Source: Chara braunii
Taxonomy: Eukaryota; Streptophyta; Charophyceae; Charales; Characeae
Direction: 5' to 3'
Length of the DNA stretch: 42,239 nt
Assembly (NCBI GenBank): GCA_003427395.1
Contig: BFEA01000232.1
Location: forward strand, 597,486-639,724
Shown one piece after another: positions 1 through 9,377 of the stretch. The translations under genes were made by a program, and so were the position numbers. The notes beneath the pieces were generated by a model. That model made no database searches, had not been told where the DNA came from, and saw nothing but the letters and a program-made list of their open reading frames with translations. Within the stretch, counting starts at the first letter, position 1; every line of letters starts with the position of its first letter.

Positions 1-309
1 GTTGAGTTGGCTCATCATCTGTGTCATATTCCAATTGTGATCTTCGCAGTGTCATATTGTGATTGGTTGTTGGGAGTGTGTCAGAGAGAGAGAAAAACTG
101 TGTGTATTCTCCCCTTCTGTGCATGGTTGCTTTTCTGCTGCTTATCTTTGGTCTGTGTGCAGTTGGACTCTGTCTCCTCCTCCCCTTTGTCTCATGCATG
201 TATGGGCGTGTGTGAGTTCTTCTGTGTGTGAGTGGCAAACAAATCGTCAGACAACCAAGTTCATATCACGAGTGAGGACACCAGTGCAAACAGTGACCTG
301 CTCTAGCTG
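1..309. other. Leader-like sequence before gag remnant, no gene seen
   Basis: GT-rich and pyrimidine-rich sequence with no convincing coding frame. It directly precedes the ATG at 310 of a gag remnant, so it is probably what is left of a retrotransposon 5' leader cut by the window edge. The bases just before that ATG (a GTGCAAACAGTG-like stretch, then CTG) resemble those before the gag ATG of element E at 23940, which supports this. No LTR end or PBS is visible. Confidence 0.3.
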
Positions 310-967
310 ATGAGCGAACATAATGATGCGGAGGAGAGAGCTGATGTCAGCATATTTACACGTTAAACGACTTGTTGGTGCCGTACGTGTACCAGGCCTT
401 ACCGCCTGGAGAGGAGAGACAGCTTCATTTAGAAAGTGCTGCCCGTCATCGGCAGAGGGCTAGGGAGTCAGCAGCAACCCCGGAGCGGACGCTAGCAGTA
501 GCCGCCGCCGTTCTGGGCGTCATGGCTACATATCCAGCGACCTCCAAGGTCAGCAGACGTCAGGCACATGTTCTATGTCGTTTGCATCTCCCAGCTGCGG
601 AATGAGTGCAGGGCCTTTTGTAAGTCAGATGGCTCGCTCGCAGTACAACCAGCCTACTCAACTCACTAGGGAGGCCCTAGAGGCCCAGGAAGCAGAGAAC
701 CTCTGACTTGAGCTAGACAAGGAACTCAGATACGCTATCGAAAGAGCAAACAAAGCTAAACTTAGGCAGGCTAGACTGGAGACTACGCCGCAGGATAAGG
801 CTGCACTAGGAGGGTTAGATGACTCAACTCTTGATAACACTGGTAAGGTGCTCAATGCGGGTATGCTGAGCATGTACGAGTACATGGACAGCAAACTGGA
901 CGATATCTAGTCGACCCTAGACCAGCTACTGAGAGCCATGCACGGGACGGGAAGATCAGTCCCATGA
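310..967 (+). pseudogene. Broken gag N-terminus, same family as elements D/E
   Basis: Gag remnant read in several frames. The ATG at 310 starts MSEHNDAEERADVSIFTR and stops at 366. The next frame, from 372, reads VYQALPPGEERQLHLESAAR. This matches the N-terminal part of element E Gag (VFQTLQPGDERRLRAENRAR, near 23850 minus). From about 658 a third stretch encodes a charged helix and then MLSMYEYMDSKLDDI, the counterpart of LLLHAHVDSRLDFMQNSLDQI in E. In-frame stops occur near 704 and 908, and the last frame closes at 967. Gag is the structural protein that packages element RNA. No capsid core or zinc knuckle follows, so only the N-terminal third survives. The match was made by eye to E in this same window. 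Confidence 0.6.
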
Positions 968-1115
968 CCCTTGCCATGGAGGACTACCCCATGTTGGGCT
1001 TCTTGGCCCTGTCTGTGATATGGGGGACCACTACTCCGTTTCCTTTTCCAATTGGTTTTCGCCCGGACCCTTGGGATCCACGTTGTTAGCAGATCTAGGG
1101 CATCCACCCACCAAT

Positions 1116-1420
1116 ATACCACGTTGGAACAGGAGGAGATTGGTGCGTGGCTGGCGCAGAAGAAGGGAGGAGGAGGCGAAGAACAAGCATAAAGAGGAGG
1201 AATTGAAACAAAAAATGGAAGAAGAAAGAGAAAGGAGGAGGAAATGGAACGATTGGAGAAAGGGATAGAAGGAAAAATTGGCGGAGGAAACAAGAGCGAT
1301 AAATGAAGAAGAAGAAGAAGAAGATGATGATGATGAGAGCGTGGTAAGGAGGAGGAGAGAAGGAGCAGAGGAAGTAGAAGGAAATGCGACGGTGCAGAGA
1401 CCAGCCAGGCTGGCCAGTTA
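1116..1420 (+). pseudogene. Glu/Lys/Arg-rich coiled-coil remnant, probably another gag N-terminus
   Basis: A purine-rich stretch encodes TLEQEEIGAWLAQKK and, after a one-base frame change, a long charged run (EEEAKNKHKEEELKQKMEEE and onward) to a stop at 1268. The frame then continues with an acidic EEEEEEDDDDE block. Highly charged helical N-termini of this kind are also seen in the Gag of element F (5395-6805 minus) and in those of A and B. It abuts the gag fragment ending at 967, so it is probably from a different element. It could also be simple purine-rich sequence that merely looks coding. No capsid or zinc-knuckle motif is present. Confidence 0.3.
1305..1336 (+). repeat. (GAA)n(GAT)n trinucleotide tract
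   Basis: About six GAA units run directly into about four GAT units. They encode poly-Glu then poly-Asp in the frame of the charged Gag-like remnant. Confidence 0.8.
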
Positions 1421-3590
1421 GGATTCCACTGGGTAGAGGATGTAGATTGGGTGGCATAGTTTGGGTTCCGGACAGAGATGCTGGATGAGACAGAGGAGGA
1501 GAGCTGGAATTTGCAGCAAAGTTGGAGGCAGCCGCTGATGATGAGGAAAGTGAGTTGTTGGTCGCAGAAAGAAACAGTTCCCCGATGGGGATTGAGGGCT
1601 CTCAGGTCATAGGTTTAAAGATTAGCCAGCCAAATGGAGGATGCATGTTGACTGCTTCATGAATAAATGTTTGTCTCATGTTTTGACCTGAGTCATTTCT
1701 AAGCCCCATGACAAGATCTGTCAAATGACGGTTTTTACGCTTGATTATTAATTAAGTCATTTTGATTAAGCATGCTAAGTTGGCTTGCTGGGCCTGAGGC
1801 AAGTTGCTTGCATGAAAACGATGAACCAGTGTAAAAGGGGACAGACTGCAGTGACTGGTATTTGTATCCAAAAATTAAGCGAAGGAAGTGGCCAACAGAC
1901 TTGAGCTTATCTAAGAACCAAAATCATCTCGAGTATCGCCCTGATCTGATTCGGAGGTGTCAATAGCCTTCAACAACATATTGGGCCATTTCTATGCGAT
2001 CGGCCCTGTGGTAGCTGAGAAGAGCACACAACGCCACCCTCTTCCAATATCATCAGGGCGGAAGCAGCTACGGGTTATGCGTACGCACTAATCACTGCAG
2101 AGTATTCTTCCCTGTAATTTCTCCCACGTCTTCTCTAAGCAAGGCTTACTCTTACGGTAACCCCATGCATTGCTTCGCGAGTGATTCCCTGTGTTTTTTT
2201 TGTTGGCACGTTGTCAAGAAGGTACTCTCTATAAGCGATGCCTCCTCTTATCACTCGGGCTGAGTTTGCCCGAAAGCTCTTGAGACATTGTTTAGAGTTG
2301 TACTAGGGAGTGCTCAATTCTAAGTATAAAAACAATTGTGAATGGTCCGCTGAGAGACTTCACAGTAAGTAGTCGGTTGAGAGGACTGCTGCAGACAATT
2401 TTGCAGCGGACTTTTAGCCGATAGCTTTGGCAACGGGGCATGTACAGAAGGGTCTCAGTCGTGTTTAAACAGCGATTGACTGTTACCAGTGTCATAGCTA
2501 AGAGTATGGCTTGAACTGCCCATCGATCTGCCCCTCGTAAGGTGCGCAAGCAGATTTCTCTTTTGCCGATTTCTGTACAGTAGAAGAATAAGGGCTAAGC
2601 TCAGTCGCCCTGCCGACTAAGTCTTAACTAGGATCGATTCTCTGTAGTATCCTAGTTGAGAAAGAACCCTCTCTAGGTCGTGGCTAGAAGCTGACTCTAG
2701 CAATGAACGTTCGGTTAGTGACCCTACTCATCATCAGCAGGCTATTTGAGGAGAACCTTGAAGCTCGACCGACAATCCTGGCTCTCGAATAAAAATAAAT
2801 TGTCATAAGGACAATGGTAGATGGTCGTGCACAGTGACTCTTTGGTATCGTCGTACTTGCCATGCCTGTAAGAAATTTGTTCGAAGGGGATGAACCAATT
2901 GTAGCCAATTGTCTGCAATATGCTGGACAAAAGCACCCTCATAACTTCCTGCACCCTATCCCGAGATAAAAAGGATGGCTGGTAAGGTGAAGTTTTGAGA
3001 GAATTGAGGACTACAGAACAACAAAGAGAGGGACCGTGATTGACGAGATAAAGAACTGGTACAAGTTCATAGAGTTTGTGCTCTACACCTGTGGATTCGA
3101 CAAGAGAATGCACGACACAAGCTCGTCTTTTTTAGGCCATTTGAAGATAAAAAGAGATAGCCAACACTTAGCGGTCCTAAGTTGATGCAACGCCTACTTT
3201 TGTGATCTTTTTGAAGATCCTCAGGAACTGTTAAAAAAAAAACAATCCATAGCAAGCTCTCCCACGCTCAGCAATATCATCAACAAACAAACACCCTCTT
3301 GGCACTAGATTTCAGTATTGGCATCAATTCCGACAGACAACAGTTGACTCGAGTGCTCTCGCATTGTTCTTTCATGAAACTCAGGTGGAGTCCTTGGCAA
3401 TTGTCAGAGTGGGGCATCCCATATCTTCGCAACAAGGATCAAACACCAAAGATAGTCACCGCGTTGTTACTGTTGATTCGCTTTCAGGTCAGCCTTAGTC
3501 AGTCGGTACTCCCGTCGGAAAGCTTTTGAATCAAGCCTCGTTGTTCATATCTGCTTGTGATAGCGTTCAACCATCCTAGACCAGAGAGTC
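1421..3590. other. Unassigned region, no gene recognised
   Basis: About 2.2 kb with no motif of RT, integrase, Gag, tRNA or rRNA. Two short open stretches were noted. One at about 1505-1663 plus reads LEFAAKLEAAADDEESELL. The other, starting at ATG 2238, reads MPPLITRAEFARKLLRHC and then stops. Both look mildly protein-like but match nothing I know. The other ORFs here are short and lack codon-like structure. I see no LTR ends or PBS. It may be old transposon or host intergenic DNA. Confidence 0.3.
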
Positions 3591-3821
3591 TGTATGAAAT
3601 ACCTCCAACCAGAACGCTTCAAGCCAATTGACGCCCTGCCGATTAGGCCTCACTCCGGCGTTTGACCAACAGGGGTACACGACCCGCGACGAAGTGCTCA
3701 ACGGTTGCTAAATAACCTGCGAGCAACATTTACTCCGAGTGTGGAACCTGACAGAGCCACCTGCAGCTCATACCACCCGTTTGGGTCTTGAGACGTAAAA
3801 GGGGAACATGAAAGAAGATGA

Positions 3822-4025
3822 GATTCTGGTGGTAAAGTACATGTCCAAGAGGCACATCGAGACATGGATTCACATAGGCAGGCTCGACGAGAACACGCCG
3901 TCCGGATGGTCAGAGGGGAAAAGTACATTGAATATGTATTTTATTTTTATAATTTTAACGGAAAATTGCACAGCATTGAATCGCTCTTTGAGACGGTAGA
4001 GCAGGCCAGGGCAAGGCTCAGGTGA
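3822..4025 (+). other. Exon-like open stretch ending at a consensus splice donor
   Basis: From 3822 to the TGA at 4023-4025 one frame stays open for 67 codons. It reads as a plausible basic protein segment ending in a helix, with GEKYIEYVFYFYNFNGKLH and then SIESLFETVEQARARLR. The stop overlaps CAG|GTGAGC (cut between 4021 and 4022), a good eukaryotic 5' splice site, so the stop could lie in an intron. The upstream sequence (about 3595-3800) has short coding-like pieces in other frames, so this may be a decayed gene. Domain and function are not recognised. Confidence 0.25.
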
Positions 4026-4141
4026 GCACAAAAGCGTCCAAGCTTCCTCATCAGCATTCTACCATTAGGTGATCGACAATCAGCAGTTCCCTCAACATTT
4101 TAACATTCAGTCATTCGAGTTACCAGAAAGCTTCCGCCAAG

Positions 4142-4185
4142 ATTCGATCAGCATTCAATCAGCATCCAATCAACATTCAATTGTC
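4142..4185 (+). repeat. 11-bp tandem repeat, four copies
   Basis: ATTCGATCAGC, ATTCAATCAGC, ATCCAATCAAC and ATTCAATTGTC follow each other without a gap. Looser ATTCA/ATCAGCA variants continue on both sides (about 4069-4230). The unit is close to one helical turn. It lies between the exon-like stretch and the unknown ORF at 4328. Confidence 0.75.
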
Positions 4186-4327
4186 CAAGTTATTCGAAAT
4201 TTTCAGTCGGAAATCAATCAGCACTCAGTTATTTTTATTTTTTTTTGCACCAGAGATCAGTTTTACCAAGACAGTGCTTTCATCTAAGTAAAGACACTAG
4301 ATCAGTTTCAACGCCCAGTATCAGCAC

Positions 4328-4984
4328 ATGAGTGCAGTCCAGTCATTCCCAATCCAGGAAACTGTCTTGGCTAGTCTCAACAAGATAGCTTTCAAAAATA
4401 TTTTTCAGTATTGGTACGTCAGTGCAACTGGCTTCCAGCAAGGAGAACTATCTATCTTTGTAGTTCACAGTGAGTTCTCAGAAGGTATCATTCATTACTT
4501 GAGTATCTACTTGAAAAGAGGCAAAGAGACTCGTGAGCACTTCAATTCAGTTTGGATCTCGACAGCCAGGTACCTTGAGGGGAAAGAGAGAGAGCTTGAC
4601 GAGAATGGTACAAAGCTGCTCCGCAACTTCGGACCTGAGTTTTACACCGACTACCCCAAGCCTCCAGTACCTTTCACTCTCACAGATGGTTCTTGTTGGG
4701 GAGACTTGGTAGATCTAACCAAGAGGTATATTTCCCCTGCAGACATTGATTACGAGGCGGTAACCGAACCATCTGAGTTTCGACATCTTAGGCGAGGGAT
4801 CTTCTCGCAACCATACCGCCTTACACTGTGGGAGGAGTTTTGTGCTATGGTTGACTTCCGTATCATGGGACTTGGATGGAAGTGTTCCGAACTTGCAGGC
4901 TTTAGGTGGCTCTATATACAAAGGTCACAATCTTGGGAGGTACATAGGCGTGGCTCAAGGCACAGGAAACGCAATGTCAAATGA
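4328..4984 (+). CDS. Unknown 218-aa protein (hypothetical)
   Basis: Uninterrupted ORF from ATG 4328 to TGA 4982-4984, the longest in the window that I cannot tie to a retrotransposon. The protein has mixed, soluble composition without signal peptide or obvious membrane segment. Its middle is acidic and aromatic (around KERELDENGTKLLRNFGPEF and FTLTDGSCWGDLVDLTKRYI). A Trp/Phe-rich stretch follows (LWEEFCAMVDFRIMGLGW), and the C-terminus is basic (RRGSRHRKRN). No family was recognised. The upstream ORF-like sequence and splice-donor-like site near 4022 allow it to be an exon of a larger or decayed gene. It could equally be a protein carried by an unrecognised element. The start is simply the first ATG of the frame. 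Confidence 0.4.
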   Translation: MSAVQSFPIQETVLASLNKIAFKNIFQYWYVSATGFQQGELSIFVVHSEFSEGIIHYLSIYLKRGKETREHFNSVWISTARYLEGKERELDENGTKLLRNFGPEFYTDYPKPPVPFTLTDGSCWGDLVDLTKRYISPADIDYEAVTEPSEFRHLRRGIFSQPYRLTLWEEFCAMVDFRIMGLGWKCSELAGFRWLYIQRSQSWEVHRRGSRHRKRNVK

Positions 4985-5394
4985 GAGATTGAGTACGAAC
5001 CCCTAGAGGGATAAGTGAGGACTCCTAACAAGTGTTGGTCATGCCTATTCATCTGTACTTTTTGAGATTATGAGTTCTCACTTTTCCCTCATTCATCTTG
5101 TCTCTATCTTCAGTCAGCCAGTCCTGCTTCATTTGCATTTGACCTTGCTTGATGATTGTGTTCTCTGATGATCTTGTCACAATTCTCAAAATTAGTAAAC
5201 TGGTAAAATTGATACATGCATGGCACACCAAAGTTTTATGATATTTATTTGCATGATCTTTGTTCCAAATCAAAATAAAAGATTCCTAAGACCGGGGACC
5301 GACAAAGACCCCAATTGAAGGGTCTCGCTTGAAGCCGGACGCACACAACAAGAAAGGATTTGCTTTAATCATTTTTTTTTACTTATTTATTACA
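4985..5394. other. Unassigned AT-rich spacer
   Basis: About 400 bases of AT-rich sequence between the unknown ORF and the truncated gag of element F. No ORF with recognisable content, no LTR end, no RNA gene seen. Confidence 0.4.
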
Positions 5395-6503
5395 AACAAA
5401 ACCAAAATCCGGCGTGACAGCCTGTTGGCTTTCTGGTCGCCTGAAGTGGCCCGACTAGAAAAAGAGCGCGCGGTAAAAGAGTTGGATAAGTTGTGCCTTG
5501 GTCATCCCATGCTCGGGCACGACGATAAGCTCATCCATGGCGGCCTTTAGGGTGTGTGTACACTTTGTCATTGTCGCGTATGGAGTGTGTCAAGTTTGTC
5601 GGACGCCCTTATCCCGCTGGTGGCATCCGCGAAGCGTTCTCGCAATCCGGTGAGAAAGTGAGTGAGGTGGGTGACAACAAAGTACTGGACCATGTCATTT
5701 TCATAGTGGGCTGCGTGTGCGAGCGACTGCGCAAAGCTGGTCGCTTCCTCTCTCAGAGTCTGAAAGGCTACCAAGACATGATCCTCGAGGTCTAACATTG
5801 GCTTCCCAATTGTCGAAGTTCCCCCCCCTCTTTCCGTTGTATGGCTCAGGGAAACGGACCTTGACCCTTTCTCGGTGGTGTTCATTTTTTGCTTCCTTGG
5901 GGGCTGCTATTTTGGCACCCTCTATTGCGCCCATACAATTTTTTTTGGTCCTCCCAATCGCGTTTTGTAATTCGTTGATGATATAAGTCATCATATCCTA
6001 GTCAAAATCCCAGAATCTCACTAGTACGTACTCAAATGTTATAGCGTGCCCCCAAATATGTTTCAATTGTTCCTGCTGTGCGGTCAGGATGGACTCTACG
6101 CTACGGGATAGGGTGTCAATCTTTTTCCCTGACTCAATCTCTTCCCTTAGCTTCCCCAGTCGTGTCTCTATCGCCTTCAGTTCTTTCTCCATTCAATCCG
6201 TCACCTCTAGGCACCTTATCCTCTCTTGCGCAAGGCGCAGTTTCCACTCCACGTGTTTCTCCGGTTTCCTCGCTTGTCGACGCAAGGGGTCCCTTTCTTC
6301 TTCCAACTCTACTCTCAGTGCCTCTCTTTCAGCGTGGGGAATCATTAACTCCGTTTCTTTGTCTTCTCCCAGGGATAAATTAGCCACCCATTCTCTTACT
6401 GCCTTCTCCACCTCTTCTGGTGGGGACCTCCTGGAACTTGCTTCCCCCCTTCTTCGCAACAACCCCTCTCCTTCTTCTTCTTCTTCTTCTTCTTCTTCTT
6501 CTT

Positions 6504-6541
<38 letters not shown>

Positions 6542-6805
6542 TCAACAGCAACCACCTTCGCATCTTGTTCCTTCTTCCATTTCTCCATCTCTTCCTCCAC
6601 CTGCTTCTTCTTGATTGCTTCTTCTTCCAGTAGGGTCAATCTTGGCTTGCCGGATTAGATCCTTCTTCTCCATCGTCTCCCTTTTTTCGCGGAGAATTGC
6701 GGCAACTCTCTCTTCATGTGCCTTACTATACGGGGTTGTGCTAGTTCCGGTCCTGATGGTCACCATGTTGATAGGGGCACAATCACTGGCAATTCCACTA
6801 CTCAA
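5395..6805 (-). pseudogene. Gag pseudogene of element F
   Basis: Minus-strand Gag broken by frameshifts. It starts at ATG 6805 (MSSGIASDCAPINMVTIRTG) with a charged helical region. After a frame change near 6635 it carries poly-Ala and poly-Glu runs, then a Leu/Arg-rich helix. Following another change near 5990, a capsid-like part includes VKVRFPEPYNGKRGGNFDNW and then FAQSLAHAAHYENDMVQYF and LTGLRERFADATSGIRASDK. Below 5568 decayed coding continues with a segment reading approximately MDEL, LSS and LIQLF-like blocks, to about 5400. No zinc knuckle, protease or RT follows on the left, so F is truncated there. Its leader, PBS and 5' LTR lie to the right (6806-8685). Gag identity rests on gene position and charged-helix plus capsid-like style. 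Confidence 0.6.
6471..6541 (-). repeat. Trinucleotide tracts encoding poly-Glu and poly-Ala in F gag
   Basis: A CTT run (6471-6513) passes directly into a TGC run (6515-6541). Read on the minus strand they give about a dozen Ala codons followed by about ten Glu codons inside the F Gag frame. Such tracts are prone to length change. Confidence 0.85.
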
Positions 6806-6880
6806 GACCTGACCTCTAGATTCCGACTTCTACAGGACTACAAAGGTCTCTCCTCTGCTTCAGCCAGGTCAACACAACCT

Positions 6881-7052
6881 TCGGATGCTTTCGCAACCAC
6901 AGTCACCAATCTTTCCACAACCGTCGGATGCTTTCGCAACCATAATGACCAATCTTTCCACAGCCACCGGATGCTTTCGCAACCACAATCACCAATCTTT
7001 CCATAGTCGTCGGATGCGGTCGAAGCCACAGTCAGCAATCTCACCTAGCTTC
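6881..7052 (+). repeat. 43-bp minisatellite, four copies, in F leader
   Basis: Units begin TCGGATGCTTTCGCAACCAC or a close variant at 6881, 6924, 6967 and 7010, a constant 43-bp period. The first three are close copies and the fourth has drifted (GGATGCGGTCGAAGCCACAG). The array lies just upstream of the F gag start on the minus strand, in the leader between gag and PBS. Confidence 0.85.
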
Positions 7053-7505
7053 GGCTTCAAATTGTCCATCTCTCAATTACACAATTCTAGCCTAAGCTAC
7101 TGCGTCTATCACTACAAGACTAAGGAGGCCCCAAACAACTCCTCGGGAATTCTTTAACGTCGTAGTCAAGACAACGATCACAACCAAAGTCCGCTCAAGA
7201 CTTTGTTGGACATCTGCTCTGCAACTAGGAGTTCGGGTATAGTGTACCACCCAAAGCAACCTTTCGGTATGAACCGGTCCTTGCAGTGTTTTCCGAGGTC
7301 GTCTAGCGTCAAATACACCTCACTCCTAAGTCTCACGCGTACACTGGCTCACAAGCTCTATTAGAGCGCATGCATGGAACCTATCGACCTCAACAGAAGT
7401 GACTCGATGCAAGTGCCAAGGTGAGTGTGCAACATCCAAAGGTCATTGGGGACAAGGGCTAGGGCTTGAAGGGATTATACCACTCCTTGCTCCACACTCC
7501 AGCTT
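7053..7505 (-). other. Element F leader, non-coding
   Basis: Part of the roughly 1.1-kb sequence between the F PBS and its gag start. No supported gene. The stretch 7141-7190 closely resembles 24501-24550 in the leader of element E, reported as a separate finding. Confidence 0.4.
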
Positions 7506-7606
7506 GGTCAACGACACTGGTCAACTCTTGTCGGTCAACGCTAGTCAACCCCTGGTCAACACCAGTCAATGCTTGGTCAACGCTGATCAACACTCGCCGG
7601 TCAACT
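7506..7606 (+). repeat. Cluster of GTCAAC repeats
   Basis: GTCAAC or a one-base variant recurs at 7507, 7520, 7534, 7544, 7555, 7565, 7576, 7585 and 7600, with spacings of 9-15 bases. Read on the minus strand (the sense strand of F) the unit is GTTGAC, containing the TTGAC core of plant W-boxes. It sits in the leader of element F. Confidence 0.75.
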
Positions 7607-7924
7607 CCCCAACGTCCGGCTATGGCGGTTTCTTTCACTTCGTCAACCTCTCCTTCCTCATCCTCGTGCTCAACAATGGCCGACTTCCTCTTCCTCCTCA
7701 CCTTCGTCACCTCTCTCGCTCCCTCTCGCTCTCTCGTCCACTCCTTTGTCCCACTGGTCTTCTTCTCCATCCGAGCTTGGCGGCAACGGCCTCCCTCTGC
7801 TATGGCGGACTATCTTCTTCCTCTTCGCGGGCGTCACCCTCTCTCTCCCTCTCTCTTCTTCTTTGCGCCACAATCTTCTTCCTCCTTGCGGCGGTCAGTG
7901 TGATGGCGCAGACAACGGGAACCA

Positions 7925-7936
7925 TCTCTGATACCA
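7925..7936 (-). other. Primer-binding site of element F
   Basis: On the minus strand this reads TGGTATCAGAGA, matching the initiator-Met tRNA complement TGGTATCAGAGC at 11 of 12 bases. It is immediately followed on the right by TGCAATCAAAC, the expected CA-type terminus of a minus-strand 5' LTR. It sets the orientation of F. Confidence 0.65.
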
Positions 7937-7937
7937 G

Positions 7938-8685
7938 TGCAATCAAACTTGTCTTGATCTCACTTCCTCACATACATACATGTAGGTCCCAATGGCAGAG
8001 TAACTTCTTCAACACAAAATCAACAACAAACTTGAGATGGCGTGTCGCGCCCACACAGAAAACTCAGAAATATGGCCTTCAGCCAAGAACTCAGCTCAAG
8101 ACAACTTGTCACATGTTGTGGCTATGGCGGCTGACCGCCGGTATGAGATTCCCACCCGAACACTGTAACCACCGTCAGACACACTCTCACTCATTCACAT
8201 AAATATTAGGATATACCCTGAATGTCCATGACCTTCACACACACACAGCCTACTGTTGTCGTCAACATGCAGGCGGTCATGGCCGCTGCCCACTTCTCCT
8301 TCGGGCTCCTGTAGACCTCCAATGCACAAGTCGCTTCAGCAGCACTTCCGCATGGCTCGCAGACGAATGAATCAATGGCTGGGTGCTGCCTCTTCATTTA
8401 TACTGTTTCGTCGGTGGTCTGGCCTGCCTTTGGTCCCAGGCCCAAGCAATGTGCAGCCCCACCTGGTATTTGCTGACTACACAAAGTGGAGTGGGACTGC
8501 CGACTAGGACTGGTGACTGGACAAGGACTGGACTCTGCCTTGCTGACTCAGCTACGACGACTGACTCCTACAGCGCAGAAGAGCCAAGTAGCAACTTCTA
8601 GAAAGTCCTAGGCTACGTTGACCGACTCTTCGCTACACTTAGGGCTAACCTATAAGACTAACCCTGGGACTACTAAAACTGAGGG
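7938..8685 (-). repeat. 5' LTR of element F, right end not defined
   Basis: The left edge is fixed by the PBS at 7925-7936. On the minus strand the LTR would end ...GTTTGATTGCA. Its other end (U3 start) is not seen; it lies somewhere before the CTACG target duplication of element C at 8686. No second copy is present in the window, so length and identity cannot be tested. The long plus-strand ORF overlapping 7399-8202 is not considered a gene. Confidence 0.35.
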
Positions 8686-8690
8686 CTACG
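8686..8690. other. Left target-site duplication of element C (CTACG)
   Basis: CTACG directly precedes TGTTACGG, the start of the 5' LTR. The same five bases follow the end of the 3' LTR at 41793-41797. Confidence 0.7.
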
Positions 8691-9183
8691 TGTTACGGAC
8701 CTGCCAAGGCCCAATCCCTGGTCTGCGGGACTCAGCCCTCCTGTTTTCTTTTTCCTTTCGTTTTCCTGTTTTTTTTTTAATTTTTTCTTCTATTTTTCGG
8801 CCTGGCGCCCTTCCTCCAAAACCCTCTTCTGATACCGTCCTAGCGCCGTCCCGCATTCTGGCGCCTTTTTCGAATTCCCCATTTTTCAGTTTCGCCCCTT
8901 GGGCTTTTGCAGATTTGTCCCCGATACCTTACGAGGAACCGATACTTATATTGGTCCCTCGTACAGTACGGGCAACAAGGTTTTCAACCTCAGTGCTCGT
9001 GTTCAGTGTGACTTTGCTTCGACATTGCGTTCGGGAATTGAAGCCTGCGACTTTGCGACTTTGCCACTTTGTGTATGCGTCCGTCAAGTCGTGTCGAGTG
9101 TGCGTCAAGTTGAGTGAGTGTGCGTGTGTGCTCTCACTCCCCTCTCTCTCCCAGCCTCATTGCTATGCCTCTGCCTCGTCACA
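8691..9183 (+). repeat. 5' LTR of element C
   Basis: Begins TGTTACGGACC and ends CCTCGTCACA, followed by a C and the PBS. It matches the 3' LTR (32606-32707 and 41386-41792) throughout. Shared blocks include CCTCCAAAACCCTCTTCTGA, TTTTTCAGTTTCGCCCCTTG and TTCGACATTGCGTTCGGGAA. A TATA-like CTTATAT lies near 8946. The LTR should carry the promoter and polyadenylation signal of C. Length is 493 bp. Confidence 0.85.
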
Positions 9184-9184
9184 C

Positions 9185-9196
9185 TGGTATCGGAGC
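9185..9196 (+). other. Primer-binding site of element C
   Basis: TGGTATCGGAGC lies one base after the 5' LTR and differs from the initiator-Met tRNA complement TGGTATCAGAGC by a single A-to-G change. This is where tRNA would prime minus-strand DNA synthesis. Confidence 0.75.
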
Positions 9197-9377
9197 GGTG
9201 TCGATCGCCCTCCCGCCCACCCTGATCGACGTGGAGCAGCCTCAACGACGCCATGGTCTTTGCTATGTCATTCCCGCCGTAGTCATCTCCGACATCGACA
9301 TTGCCATGCCATCGTCATCGTCGTCGGTGCCACGTCGTCAACGATCCCAAATCGTCGACGACAAGGTGCAGGTACGT
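9197..9377 (+). other. Leader of element C up to insertion of A
   Basis: GC-rich sequence with many CGTCGTC-type steps that runs from the C PBS to the point where the 3' LTR of A begins. No gene. The rest of C resumes beyond element E, after 26281. Confidence 0.5.

Noticed and set aside
907-1457. Minus-strand Phe/Ser/Leu-rich ORFs suggesting membrane proteins
   Set aside because: Reverse of a purine-rich charged-helix coding stretch; the hydrophobicity is a strand artefact.
6881-7052. Regular repeats as a CRISPR array
   Set aside because: The whole 43-bp unit repeats without unique spacers, there are no cas genes, and the DNA is eukaryotic.
7399-8202. 267-codon plus-strand ORF
   Set aside because: Crosses the GTCAAC cluster, a CT-rich tract, the F primer-binding site and the LTR edge; low-complexity composition and no family.
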